Assembly (NCBI GenBank): GCA_932521035.1
Contig: OW051492.1
Location: forward strand, 1,116,001 to 1,180,000
Length of the DNA stretch: 64,000 bases
From: Oscheius dolichura
Taxonomy: Eukaryota; Nematoda; Chromadorea; Rhabditida; Rhabditidae
Direction of reading: 5' to 3'
Part shown: positions 1 to 11,077 of the stretch, piece by piece
Numbering within the stretch: position 1 is the first letter of the stretch
Layout of the letters: each line of letters begins with the position of its first letter
Program-made: the position numbers and the translations under genes
Notes under the pieces: model-generated
The model's database searches: none
What the model saw: the letters and a program-made list of their open reading frames with translations, nothing else
What the model was told of the DNA's origin: nothing

Positions 1-603
1 AGATGCTACAGAATGAAGTCCTCCATCTATTTGCGGTGAATAACCAGCTGCTGAAGAGATCATAACAACGCTTGGGTTTCTGAATATAAGCAACTTTTAT
101 CTTATTAATTTGTACTAACTCTGATGTTTTCAACGTGGGTAGAGCCGCTTGAATTAATCGAAAAGGAATGGTTAAAAAATTTTCAAACGTCTAAATTGTG
201 TCACATGAAAGCAAAAAATGTAATTAAAAAAACATACAGCGTCAAATTGCATTGATGTTGTTTCTAAAATATCCCCTCTAATGCTATTTTTTGGTGGTAC
301 TACAACAACATTATCAAGACCACCAAGTTCTTCCACCACCTAAAATGTAACAAATGAATAAAACGTAAAAAAGGAAAGACAAACCCGTTGAATTAGTTCT
401 TTTCTATTAGAATCAGATGCAAGATCAACAGCAAAACCAGTAACTTTTGCTCCGACTTTTCGATTATCTTCAGCAATTGTTGTAACTGATCCTTTGCATG
501 AATCCACAGCAGCAACATTATATCCGGCAAAAGCAAGGCGTCTGACAACTGCTTGTCCAAGCGAACTTTTCACATTAGTAACGATGCTTACTGGTGGCCT
601 CAT
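1..603 (-). CDS. short-chain dehydrogenase/reductase-like protein, 3' part outside window
   Basis: Exon 1 is about 385-603, starting at the ATG at 603. Further exons continue to the window edge; splicing is in phase through two 45-55 nt introns. The N-terminus has an SDR-like Rossmann start (VSIVTNV..SLGQAVVRRLA, then a second strand ending in AAVD), followed by a DLASD element and the active-site strand with SSAAGY. In the SDR family (for example DHRS4) these bind NAD(P)H and give the catalytic serine. Oddities: the usual TGxxxGIG loop is TNVKSSLG, and the residue where the catalytic Tyr is expected appears to be His (GGLHSVAS). It may be a divergent or inactive SDR. The C-terminus is not visible. 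Confidence 0.72.
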
Positions 604-773
604 AGTGAAGCTGAAGAAGTCGATTTTGTTTCCATCTCTCTACTGCATAAAACATTTTGGCTAGGCCAATAAAAAGAGAGCAATATAATAAAGTCAATAT
701 TTTACAACAAAATTTTATTAACACGAGAGAGAGAGATAGAGAGCATAAAAGAATGAGAACATTCATCAACCGG

Positions 774-3132
774 TTACGAGTTCCAGTTATACTTCTTGTT
801 GTTGTTGCCCATGCCATAATGGCTGCCGTTGTGATACGCAGGCGGCTGCGTCGGCTGGGACTTGACTCCGCTCATCTTGTCGTACGATTTACGCTCTTCA
901 TCCTGAGAATAAATCTGACGTCCGCCAGCAGTTCCAATATTCGGCATCATAAAATGAGCAGGCGGATACTGTTGCGGATTGTAGTGCTGCTGCAGCATGT
1001 TCATCTGCGGCTGCATAAACGGACTTCCAAATCCAGGCGGCGGCTGTACCGCTGCCGGCTGCTGGCTTTGTTCACGATTAGTTTGCGACGTGAATTTTAT
1101 GGCGTTATCAATTCCATGATTATCCGAGCGGTGTTGATTCGTCAGTGATTGGCTGCTTGACGATTGGGGAAATGCTCCGCCGCCCATCAGATTTGCCATA
1201 TCCAATTGACCAGGCATCGTGAATGGATATTGCAACAACGCAGCGGTATAATCCTCAGGACGGATGCCAGTTGTCACCGGACTGTACATATACGGATTGC
1301 CATAGGAGAAGGGCATCTGCGAGGGGAACATTTGCTGCTGTGGCTGGTGTTGCTGTGGTTGCTGCTGTTGCTGTTGTTGTTGCTGTTGTTGTTGCTGATG
1401 GGCTTGAGATTGTGCAGCTGCCATATGGCTCAGTGGTTTAGGGACATTCTGGCTTCTGGTATCCATTCCGCCGGCTGTTACAGGACTATAGGAGACGGTG
1501 GACGTCTCGCCAAAGCCAAGTCGCGGCTGGGAAAGGGCGGAACTCGTCACGGGAGGCGAATTCGGTCGGTATTCGCCATTTCCCAGATGCATCTATAAGA
1601 AATTCGAATTTTTTTACTTTTCTAATTTTTGGAATACCTCAGCCGATGTTTTTAGCGGAGCAACAGCAGCGGAAGAATGTCTGGTATTGGAGAAGAGGGA
1701 CTCCGTCGGCTGGGGGACGGTCTCAACCGGCGGGGGAGCAGGAACCGGCGCCGGCGCTTCCACAAACCCGAAATGATAATCAACAAGTCCCGTTGGAGCA
1801 GCTTCTGTGGCGAATTCAACGCCAGCTGAATTTTTTATTATAGAAAAAAATTGGGAAACGGTTCCATACGAAGTGTGCTAGAAGCGGGGAATTGTTGCTG
1901 TTGTTGTTGCGATTTTACGGGAGATACATCAGCTGAGATCGGCGGGATACCAATACCCAAGTCACTTTTGAGTTGAGTAGTCCATGTTACATTAGCCTAA
2001 AAGGGGAAAAAATGGTTGGAAGGGCGCAGGAAATTGTGTGCGCCCGCACCCGTAAAATCTCGGCAGCTGGAGGATATGGTTATTTGGCGCGCGGTTATCC
2101 CGCCCTCACAGCTGCCGAGATGTTACGGGTGCAAAAATTGGGAAAGTTTTCGCTCACCTGCAATTGGGGAGACGTTGCCTGCACAGTGTGCACACTGGAA
2201 ACATTTACAGGCTCGTCTTGGTTCACGGGGACGGCTTCCTCTTGTAGATGTTGAGATGACGCGACGGATGGCTCACTGGAAATTTCCTTTTTTTCTAGGG
2301 GAAAGGGCGTAACTCACTGGTTGAAATTATTCGCCTCATCGCTGGAGACAGAATCGACGGGGGTCGGCTCGGGAGTGGGTGCTCGAGGCGGTTCAACGGC
2401 GGCTACCGGTGGTGGCTGATGTTTCTGTTGCTCTCTGCGTGCCGCTGCGGCTGCAACCGCAGCAAAAGAGATGGTAGAGGTAGTGGATGGGGCGGAAGTG
2501 ACGGTAGAACTGCTGCTGGCCACCGCGGGGGCAACAGCTTCGGAGCGTTTAAATTCCATGGATCCACCCTTCTATAATTAGTTTTTTTTTCTTCGGACAG
2601 GCAAAACCAACCCATTCGGATGAATCTTCATTGAGATCAACGGGTTTTAGCACTCCAGAGTCGGGCTGAGATCTTCCCGCCTGTTGTGGTCGGGAAATGT
2701 TGCTTTGTCCTCGGCCGCCGCGAGATGTTCCCCCGCCGCGTGAGGCTCCACCACCGCGGGAAGTTGATGCAGAAGCTCCGCGTCCCCGACCGCCGCGGTC
2801 GGATGCTCCACCTCGGCCACGGGAAGACGGCTGTCCTCTAGCTGTCTGTGTTCTTCTTTCTTCTTCTTCCTTTTTTTTGTCCTTTTTGCTTTTATGCTCT
2901 GTCCACGATTCGATTTCTACGCCCTTGTCCAGAATATATTCCACTGCAGCAAATATGTTGTTATCATTGTCGTACAGGGCAAGTTCTGCCTGAGCAGGAG
3001 AGCATCGAGTCGCCTCAATTACCTAAATTCCGTTCTTTATACTTCGGGCTATACGGGTTCTGTGTTTGCATTTGTAAAAAAACTAACCTTTTTGATGAGC
3101 TTTTGGATGTTCGCTGTGTCTGCGTCACCCAT
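774..3132 (-). CDS. pqn-59: UBAP2L/Lingerer-family stress-granule protein (PQN-59 orthologue)
   Basis: Seven exons (3088-3132, 2612-3022, 2318-2571, 2158-2275, 1870-1996, 1638-1825, 774-1592) splice to 653 codons. Residues about 8-50 form a UBA-like domain (IEATRCSPAQAELALYD). An RGG-rich stretch follows (repeated RGGRGRG and SRGGG), then an EWKG motif, low-complexity Ala/Pro/Ser, a glutamine run near 1340-1395, and a Q/N/P-rich prion-like tail ending YNWNS. This order matches UBAP2L (UBA, RGG, disordered tail ending near PAYGNSPYWTN). In C. elegans PQN-59 supports stress-granule formation with the G3BP homologue. The 40-nt intron at 2572-2611 is needed to keep frame. Intron 4 holds a palindromic repeat (2046-2132). 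Confidence 0.86.
2046..2132. repeat. palindromic MITE-like element, copy 1
   Basis: Near-perfect inverted repeat inside a pqn-59 intron. The arms read GCACCCGTAAAATCTCGGCA and its reverse complement (one mismatch in the right arm), around a GC-rich centre. Full copies recur at 23856, 30259, 32581 and 57398, and half copies at 47528 and 50807. Confidence 0.85.
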
Positions 3133-3690
3133 CTTTACTGAAAAACGAAAAAATTAGCAGAGTTCACTCTCGAAAGACATAGAAAACAGAGATTAGAAGA
3201 AAATATGTAGTTGCTCATCAAAAATAAACAATAAAGCGCAACTCGAAAAGGAAAGCCAAAATTCTATCCCTTTACGTCATCTGTTGCTGTCTCGTGATTC
3301 TGTCCAAACAATATTTCGAAATAGCAACATTTTCTAGTGAAAAGGTAGAAATTAGAAGAGAACTCGTACTAATTGACTATGTAAATATTGTTTCTATACA
3401 TATCGGAATGGTGAAATTTGTGGAAAGGCAATTTTCGTTTGGATGAGAAATCCGTCCACACTATGACATATCCATGATGTTTTTATAGCATTATTTGTAG
3501 TTCTCGTGGGGAGGGGATCCTTTGTTGCCCAAAGAAGATGAAGATACAGGCAATATTGCCAATGGGAGGTCGAAATGGTCAGAGAAGTGCAAAAGAAATT
3601 CGAATGTCGGAAATGGTCCTAAAAATGAGGGAGAGTTAGGCGCCCGATCGATAACGCGTAAACAGCAGGCAAACGCATAGCACATTTACA
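3133..3690. other. intergenic stretch upstream of pqn-59
   Basis: AT-rich sequence between the pqn-59 start and the fold-back element at 3691. The ORFs here are short and not protein-like. It presumably holds the pqn-59 promoter. I see no RNA gene. Confidence 0.5.
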
Positions 3691-3873
3691 TAGTCTGTCA
3701 AGAAAAAAGACGACATTCAAGGTCTAACCGCTCGAGAACAAATTTTAGTGAGTGAAGTGATGGAGCGAACTGACAGATAATTTTTGAGCGGCTCAGAAGA
3801 AAAAAAGGCCAGTAAGTTCGGCTCGTGGCTAAATCGTTAGACCTTGAATGTCGTCTTTTTTCTTGACAGACTA
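3691..3873. repeat. 183-bp fold-back element with TA ends (mariner-type MITE)
   Basis: 38-bp terminal inverted repeats: the left arm starts TAGTCTGTCAAGAAAAAAGA and the right arm is its exact reverse complement. The element begins and ends with TA, as expected for insertion at TA by Tc1/mariner transposases. The interior is non-coding. It lies directly upstream of taf-4 (start 3987), so it may affect that promoter. Confidence 0.85.
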
Positions 3874-3986
3874 TATACACCGAGGGCGGTTTCTCGATTT
3901 GATCAGCTCTTTTCTATTTGATCTATTTCAACTTGTATTCTATTCACTGCATATTCACCATAATACAAATTGTTCCTTTTCTAGGC

Positions 3987-5825
3987 ATGTCAGGTACTCC
4001 CCGTTTCCGACTTGTAGCTGGCAGAGGCATCGGAGAACGAGAAAGGCCGATACCTGCAGTTGTCCGTTCTCCTCAACCCGCTGAGGTCAGAGTTGCCCAG
4101 GAAGAACAAAATCTCAATGTGGTATGTTTTTGATATTAGTTTGCAAATATTTATGCATTTTATTAGGCATCCCCTTCCTCAATATCACAGGGATCGATCC
4201 CTCAAGTTAATCAACTGCATTTCAATGATCGAATGAATGCTGGTTGGTGAAGTTTTATTGTTTCCATATTGAATGTTTTAGGATCCCCTTTAGAAACAGT
4301 GCACACAGGGACATCACAACCCGATGAAATGCAAGTTGTTCTCAAATGTGTTCGATTTTTTAAAACGTTGCTCAATTTGTCAAGAAATCCGGAGCAGCAA
4401 AATGATGATTCCGAAAATGGACAAACGACTTCTGAGAGAGTTTACAATTTAGTGACAGTAAACTTCATATCTGGGTTTTTTCACATTGATTTGTTTAGGA
4501 AGTAATATTTGGAAATTTCCCTCCTGAGCAATTTACAAAAACATTACAAGCATGTTTAAAATCTCAAGCTCAACCACATCTACTTCCTTTTTTGCGAAGA
4601 ACACTGCCTTCTTTGAGAGACGCTCTTCGAAGAGGTCAGTACAAGAACCAACATTATAATGGACTCAATATTCCAGGAGTTGTAACAATAGAAGGAATAG
4701 AAACTCCGGCAAATTGGCTAGCACAAGGACCTGCAGAAGAAAAGGTTTCCACGCCCGATATAATGCCACAACAATTTACCGCTAGCGGTTCTGTAAATTT
4801 GGTTAGTATTCATTCTTTTGTGTAATTTGTTTTAAAATTAATTTTGCATTCTATTTTATATTTTCACAGCATTTATTAGTAGTATTGTTATTCCAGATTC
4901 CTATTTCTGCGCCGATAGCACCACCTGTTCCACAAATAGCAAATGAGTTAGAAAGTGAAGAACCTCGTGAAGAAGATGTGAATTTTTCTATTATTTTAAT
5001 TGCTTTGCGTAATTTTAGGCAATACATGTACGTGCTTTGCAAGAAAATGCTTTAAAATCTGCTTTGATCCGACCGGAAGATGTAATGAAGAAGATCACTG
5101 ACAGAATGAAAGATGCATGTTATGTTGAAGAAGAAGTTTTGACTCTTATTTCTGATGCCGTTGAATATAGACTTCGAGAAATCCTGGCAGAATTAGCCGT
5201 ATTAGCGGAGCATCGAATGGATAATCTTAGGCATGCATTATTAATTGTTTTTAGAAATATAAAAATTGCAGACTCAGTATGACGTATGCCCCAATTGACG
5301 ACGTAAAAGGACAGATTCGCTTTATTGAAAATTTGGATCGTCAGCAATTTGAGCAGAATGAAAACCGTGAAAAAGAGGCATTGATTAGATTGAGTAAAGG
5401 GAAAGGCATGGCTAAAGAAACAATTGAAAAAGCAAAGGTAGCAATCGCCCATTTTATTCATATAATTTATATTTTTTAGGAAATGCAACGAGCAGATGCA
5501 GAAGCTAAACGAAATCGAGATGCGAATGCTGCCGCTATAGCAGCCCTTTCTTCGAAGTCCAATAAGCCAAGGTTTGTGCTACTTTACACTTTTTCATTTC
5601 AACTTCACAGGTGGGATAATCCGACAGCTTCAGCCGCAGGTGGAGGACACACTGTGCGAGTAAAAACGATTCGTGTTAACCTTCGAGATCTACAGGCTTT
5701 CGCAAATAATGATCCCTTATGTTCACGGTTAGTTTGAAATGTGTTTTGAAAGCAATGGATAATTTAGATCGCACATGGTGCATAGATTAGCCCTAGGAGG
5801 TGGAATGCAAACGGAAACAATATAA
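3987..5825 (+). CDS. taf-4: TFIID subunit TAF4
   Basis: Ten exons (3987-4121, 4167-4242, 4282-4457, 4499-4801, 4897-4977, 5019-5230, 5272-5437, 5480-5571, 5611-5727, 5768-5825) give 471 codons. The ATG is 2 bases after TTTTCTAG, a probable trans-splice acceptor. A TAFH (NHR1) domain is visible (KCVRFFKTLLNL ... HLLPFLRRTLPSL). A histone-fold region follows (LKSALIRPEDVMKKI ... LAEHRMDN), then the conserved DVKGQIRFIENLD segment, a charged helix with RDAN, and the C-terminal VNLRDLQAF motif. TAF4 pairs with TAF12 through its histone fold and scaffolds TFIID. The protein is shorter than vertebrate TAF4 because the Gln-rich N-terminus is missing. The intron at 5231-5271 appears to start with GC instead of GT. 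Confidence 0.93.
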
Positions 5826-6009
5826 TTTTGACATATATTGCATACCTATTTGTACATTTTTTACTCATAATGAATTTACTTTTATATTACTCGGGAAAAA
5901 GTTTTCTGAACTTTACGAGCAGATAGGAAGGACTTATGCAATAACAAAGAAGAAAAAAGGACAACATATATAAGCCTGCTTCATTGTTCAGTTAGTCAGT
6001 ATGTTAGCT

Positions 6010-7019
6010 TTACGGATTGTTAATCGGTGCTGTTCTCATGCCGGCAGTGATTCCTTGAAGCCATCCACTTTGATTGATTGCCGTTGCCTTCGGACGATTG
6101 GTCGGCACCGGATGCAGCATTTCCAAAATGAGCTGTTTCACATCGCCGGAAAGAATCTGTTCCTTGGGAAATTTGACAGAGTGAGACGTCTGCTTTCTCA
6201 ACATCCGGCAAGGGTCACGATCATCGAAGGGCATCAATCCGGTGACCATGACGAAGAGGACAATCCCGGAGCTCCATATATCAGTAGCATAGCCAGTGTA
6301 AGCCTGAGCGGAAAGCACTTCCGGAGCTACATAGGCACGGCTTCCACAGAATGTCTTCGAGTACTCGTCCTAAATTATTTTTGCTATATGATTTTATAAA
6401 CAACTTACGCTGTTAAGAATCCTAGCAAAGCCAAAATCGCCCAACTTGATGTTATCATTTCGATCGAGAAAGATATTCTCGCATTTCAAATCCCGATGAA
6501 CGATATTGTTCTGTTGAAGATATTCCAATGCGGCAGTCAGTTGGCGGAACATGATTTTGGCCTGCTCTTCCGGAATCCGAGTCATGGACAAAATCTTCTG
6601 CAGCAGATCGCCTCCCTCAGAAAGTTCAGTGATAAAAGTGACGAAACGTGCATCATGAAAAATCTCATAGACGCGAACCACATTCGGATGAATTAAACTG
6701 CGGACAAGTTTCATCTCACGGGGCAGGAATCGCTTCACATAGTCGCCCTCTTCGCGAATATCAATGACCTTTATGGCACACGGCTGCTGATCATAGCTGA
6801 CAGCACGCAAAACGACACTGAAAGTGCCAACTCCCAAACGGGTGCCAGCTACGATTCCGGTTTTCAGTAGAAGCTTATTCTTCAGCCGTGTGAATTCGGC
6901 ATCATCCTCGGCAAACGGAGCGGCAACAATGTTCAAGCTATCTATAAGCATTACTTGAAATGACAAGAATTAGAAATACCATCATACGGGCAAGGAGTAG
7001 AGTCAGTCTTTTGGGCCAT
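6010..7019 (-). CDS. testis-specific serine kinase (TSSK)-like protein kinase
   Basis: Exons 6980-7019, 6409-6941 and 6010-6369 give 310 codons. The first short exon joins in phase through a 38-nt intron; an internal ATG at 6951 is the alternative start. Kinase features are visible: glycine loop (GVGTFSVV), VAIK-type Lys (CAIKVID), HRDLKCEN catalytic loop, DFGFA, APE motif and an IWSSGIVLF helix. HRDLKCEN with SGGDLL fits the TSSK branch of CAMK kinases, which act in spermatogenesis and are expanded in nematodes. It lies 275 bp downstream of the PCMTD-like gene on the same strand, a spacing compatible with an operon. Confidence 0.85.
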
Positions 7020-7294
7020 AAAATGACCTCTCCAGTAGTAGTCAGTAGTGAAAATGGCTTGGTAATTATGGCCATGTCGGCTTCTGTTTAGCGGATTATA
7101 CAGGTTACTTTACACATACGGTTAAGACAGTTCAAATTTTTTGTAGTCAAAATAAAGAAAACATTGCCATACCTTTTATTCATGTGAACAAAATAAAAAA
7201 AGGTAGCAAAAAAGAAGTGCGACTACTCAAAATAGCATTTCTTATGTACATAATAATTTTTACATCTTTACAAAATATGGTTCCTTGATTAGAA

Positions 7295-9731
7295 CTACAC
7301 AAAACCATTGGCGTGCTTCAGATAACACATCATATGACGAGGAATGGGGAAGTCATCTACTCGTTGATCAAACACTTCTCGAAATTTTTCAATAGATTCT
7401 TTCTGGATGCGCATTTGACGTTCATCCTTTGTTTCCTGTCGTTCAGTCTCAAAGAAGGCGATTACACATATAACAGCGAACAAACCTGATGTTCCATTCG
7501 TCTTCGTTTGTTCTCTCTGATTTGTCTATGCGCAATAATCACATGCTCAGGAACATCTTCATTTACATCTTCATCAGACGAATCACTTTCATCACGCTGT
7601 CTTCTCCTATTCGCACGTATAACTTGCATACGTTGACTTAACATACAATTAGAAAAAAACCCCATTAGAAAATACCGTGATACTCGTCTATGTTCTCTCA
7701 TTCGTCTATGATTTTCATCCAAATGACCCGGTCTTTCAGTATTATTTCCCTCTCCTGCTTCTGTAAGATCGAGGTTACCCAATTCGTCTTCGGAAGCTGC
7801 TTCTCCCTCTATAGGATTTTGGTCATCACTCTAAACAAATGCAAAACTAATTACATGTAAAACAATTACGCTCGAAGCTCCTTCTTGATTATCATTGTCG
7901 TCATTTGGAATTTCCTGCATGTTTGGTATAATCCCTTCATCGTCTTCTCCTTCTTCATCACTTTCAATCATGTTAGGAGCTTCATCGCGGAAAGGACGTA
8001 TACCAAACGCATCGCCAAATTGGCGATTATGAGCGTGAAGGAACTGCAAATTCGAGTCTTATGTTATAACAAAAGCGACACCTGCTGCACACGTTGATCC
8101 ATTTCGAGTCTCTCTCTAACCATGTCATTAGCAAGAGGGCCCTGTCGAATTTGTACACGACGAGGTTGTGGTCGAGGCGAAGGAGGAACAATCTGCTGAT
8201 TTTCATCATCTTCCTCATCGCCTTCGTCACGCAAGTCGTGCACTTGCACGCGTGAATTGTCTTCATCTTCACGTTGGAACATTAGATCACCGCTGAAATA
8301 CGACATTTTTTAAAACCAAATAGCCAAACATACTCTTCATGATTAAGCCACTCGGGATCTTCTGGATTTGGAATTACAACCCTAACACGAGCATAATTTC
8401 CTAAATGAGTATTTAGATGGTAACGGTAACACAATGCGATGATATTTGTGGTAAAAAATATTTCACGGAATACAAGAAGCAAGTGCATTTTTTGATTTAC
8501 CCTGCAATGGCGGCCCGTTTAAAAAGTTCACTCTTGCTTCTCCTTGTTGTTCACCATTATGTATAAAAACCACATGCGGACCGGTAATTCTAAAAAAGAA
8601 TAGCCGAGAGAGACTATGAATATTACACAGGATCCGGTCGATCCTTAGAGCAAATGCTACGCATTTTAGGAGCATGATTTTTGAGCAAATCTTCTCTAAT
8701 TCTACTGCGAATGTAAATACGACAGAGACGTTGAAGAGTATCTGGTCTGAATTAGCATTAAAAACAAAATATTAGTAGCCTACTTGTTAATTCGAGGAAG
8801 AACTTCGGACTTATCCTGCTTATTAGGTCGAATAAGATCAGCAAATTGGCAAGACATTACACGCTGAGCAAGATAGCGTTTCTCACCGGTACGATGGTAA
8901 CACATTAACTAAAATTGAAAATGTTGTATAATTCCCAAAATGATATACTGCTCCATTTACTGGTGCAACGAGACGCCCAGTTATTTCAAGCATTCGGACT
9001 AGACGTTCAATACATTTAGAGCTAGTTACAGCTGCGCCGCAATAAATTCGATCATATCGAGGTAGGCTTTCCGGAATCCTTTGTGCGAGGCCATTACCAT
9101 GAATAAATCTAAAATTATTTCATTTTAATCAGTATGAGATAAGACTACATTGGAACAGCAAATCCGAAAGAAGCTATCTCTGGTTTATCCAAAGTGACGC
9201 TTCGGCATTCATTTGAATATTTCACCAAGTTTTCATGAATTTCAATTCCATGATTGACTCCCTCGCTTCCTAAAATAGTCTATCACAAAACATGGATCAA
9301 CTGCTTTACCAATTAAGAATCCGACAGCAGTATTCAGCCAACCAGATCCTGAACCTATATTCAAGAAGCTGTGACCGGGACGAAGATCTAAGCGATCCAG
9401 CACGGCAGCATACATCGATGGTGCGGAAATGTGTAGTCGACCAGGCGTCCATCCTTCAGCACTGGCGACATCATCGGCAACCTACGAAATGTATTGCATA
9501 AAAAGTTTAGTCTACTCGTCTCCCACCTTGAACGGGCTATCCTTGTAAGCTTCATTCAGGTATTTGGCAGGGAAAAATCGACCACGATCGACTAATCTAC
9601 AAATGATGAATACAATTAAAATCAAAGATAACTTACCGAAATACTCTTTCCACTAAACCATCTTTGATACTATTGTTATTAACCAAAGTATCCACAAGTT
9701 CATCATTGTTTTTACTACTCGATGTACCCAT
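7295..9731 (-). CDS. PCMTD-type protein (isoaspartyl methyltransferase-like fold, putative ubiquitin-ligase adaptor)
   Basis: Fourteen exons (first 9637-9731, last 7295-7447) splice in frame to 620 codons. It begins MGTSSSK, a good N-myristoylation signal also found in PCMTD1/2. The PIMT-like SAM-binding motif is clear ([14 protein letters not shown]), then [10 protein letters not shown], then [11 protein letters not shown]; these match PCMTD1 segments. Behind the fold lies a long acidic and arginine-rich insertion, absent from the human protein. The C-terminus has a short [12 protein letters not shown] block aligning with the SOCS-box-like LPLPESLKAYL of PCMTD1, which is reported to bind Elongin. 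The gene probably encodes a substrate adaptor for damaged proteins. The ATG follows TTTCCAG by 4 bases, suggesting trans-splicing. Confidence 0.85.
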
Positions 9732-10305
9732 TTACCTGGAAATCAAATGTATAATATATAAATAACTGGGAACAGAAATAACCAGAAATTGCAGGAGTAG
9801 CATGCATGTAGATAGTAATAAGATTTGATGGCGAAACGTGAACATTATAAATACGAGCTTTTTGAAATTGTTGTCTCATATTGCGATGAAGGTTGCTTAT
9901 AGGTAACAAACATAAGCAATGAGAGAATTTGCACAAAAAGAGATGCCCGTGCTTTTCTGCACTGCACTGGTCAGCCGTTTTGAATCACAAAAATTGTAGC
10001 TACTATACTTTTCAACAAAAGAATCGATTCAAATGTAACGCATTGCAGAATGTACATGTACATTGCTTCTAAAACATTTGTTATATGTATGCTCTGGGAA
10101 GTGTACATGAAACGTTTGTGAAAGAAAACCAAAAGAAAAAAAAGACAGAAAAGCTTCAAGTAAAGGAGCAAACAATTGGTAAACAACGAGAAAGAATGTA
10201 TTGCGTAATGGGGTCGGAAGATTTATTCAGTTCTTGTTTTTTTCTGTTGCTTATATTTTGTGACGACTGTTTTTGATTTTCGCATATGAATTTTGTATTT
10301 TTAGA
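9732..10305. promoter_or_regulatory. shared divergent upstream region
   Basis: Between the start of the PCMTD-like gene (-) and the small TM-protein gene (+). AT-rich, with no protein-like ORF or RNA gene recognised. It presumably holds both promoters. Confidence 0.4.
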
Positions 10306-10515
10306 ATGATAACTACTCGCACAATGAAGGAATGGGGACTGTTTGCTGCTTTGATCGTCACGATGCACTACGCCTACTACAAGATCCAGCATAACCCATC
10401 ACTTGTGCAACCCGATCAACGTCAAGAGCTTTTTTATGTGCGATGGCTAAAACAGAAGATCCCCTCATTGCGAAAATATGGAGTTCAAGAGGAAACAAAG
10501 CAGCCACCAGAATAA
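10306..10515 (+). CDS. small single-pass membrane protein, 69 aa
   Basis: ATG lies one base after TATTTTTAG, a probable trans-splice acceptor. The product has a short N-terminus, one hydrophobic segment (WGLFAALIVTMHYAYY), then a basic, polar tail (QELFYVRWLKQKIPSLRKYG). Size and layout resemble small mitochondrial inner-membrane assembly factors, but I do not recognise a family. An in-frame upstream ATG at 10273 would add 11 residues but lies before the splice acceptor. Confidence 0.6.
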   Translation: MITTRTMKEWGLFAALIVTMHYAYYKIQHNPSLVQPDQRQELFYVRWLKQKIPSLRKYGVQEETKQPPE

Positions 10516-11077
10516 AAGATAAGGTTAGTCATTTATTTCCCAGTTGCATTCCAAAACTGGAGCTATTGAACTTTTAACATCAAAATTAGCTCCGTAAACT
10601 TCTGCTGTTGGTATAGGCTCTCATTTATTAGCTCGTAAACGTTCAATAGCTCCTAAAAGTTATTTCAGATGATGTTTCGCTTGTGCTGTTGGAATTTCAG
10701 CATTTGATCAATAAATGCTATTACTACTCACTCTTTCGCTCAATCTTACAAATGCTTGTTCTATGCTTACATATTGATTTTTTTGATGTTTTACTATTTT
10801 CTACACATTGAAACAGGGACTCTGAGGGTAAAAAACATGGCATTGCCAGCACGGTGGCAATTATTCTTCTGCAATTCCCGAGGTCCAGTGACCCGGGTCT
10901 TGTGACGCGTATGTGGCGTCTCGGAGGCTATTTGAAATTCACAGCTGGGAAATATACAAGGGGTTCTTGTCTCTTGATTTATTTGTACTGTATTCGTATT
11001 TTTTGCCATCTCAAAGTTTGGTATATGGATTATGTCAAACAATAACTTTTTATTTTCAGTCACGCCACAGAAGTCCT
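10516..11077. other. intergenic stretch with a small inverted repeat
   Basis: Contains a 13-bp inverted repeat GGAGCTATTGAAC at 10559-10571 and its complement at 10641-10653. Weak ORFs on both strands at 10800-11060 are not supported. TTTTCAG at about 11053-11059 is the likely trans-splice acceptor of the next gene. Confidence 0.45.

Noticed and set aside
1164..1598. Plus-strand ORF with long Leu run opposite pqn-59
   Set aside because: It is the antisense reading of the CAG/CAA glutamine tract of the real minus-strand gene.
10794..11063. Minus-strand ORF of 89 aa
   Set aside because: No splice or start context; it lies in the 5' spacer of the 467-aa gene and resembles no protein.
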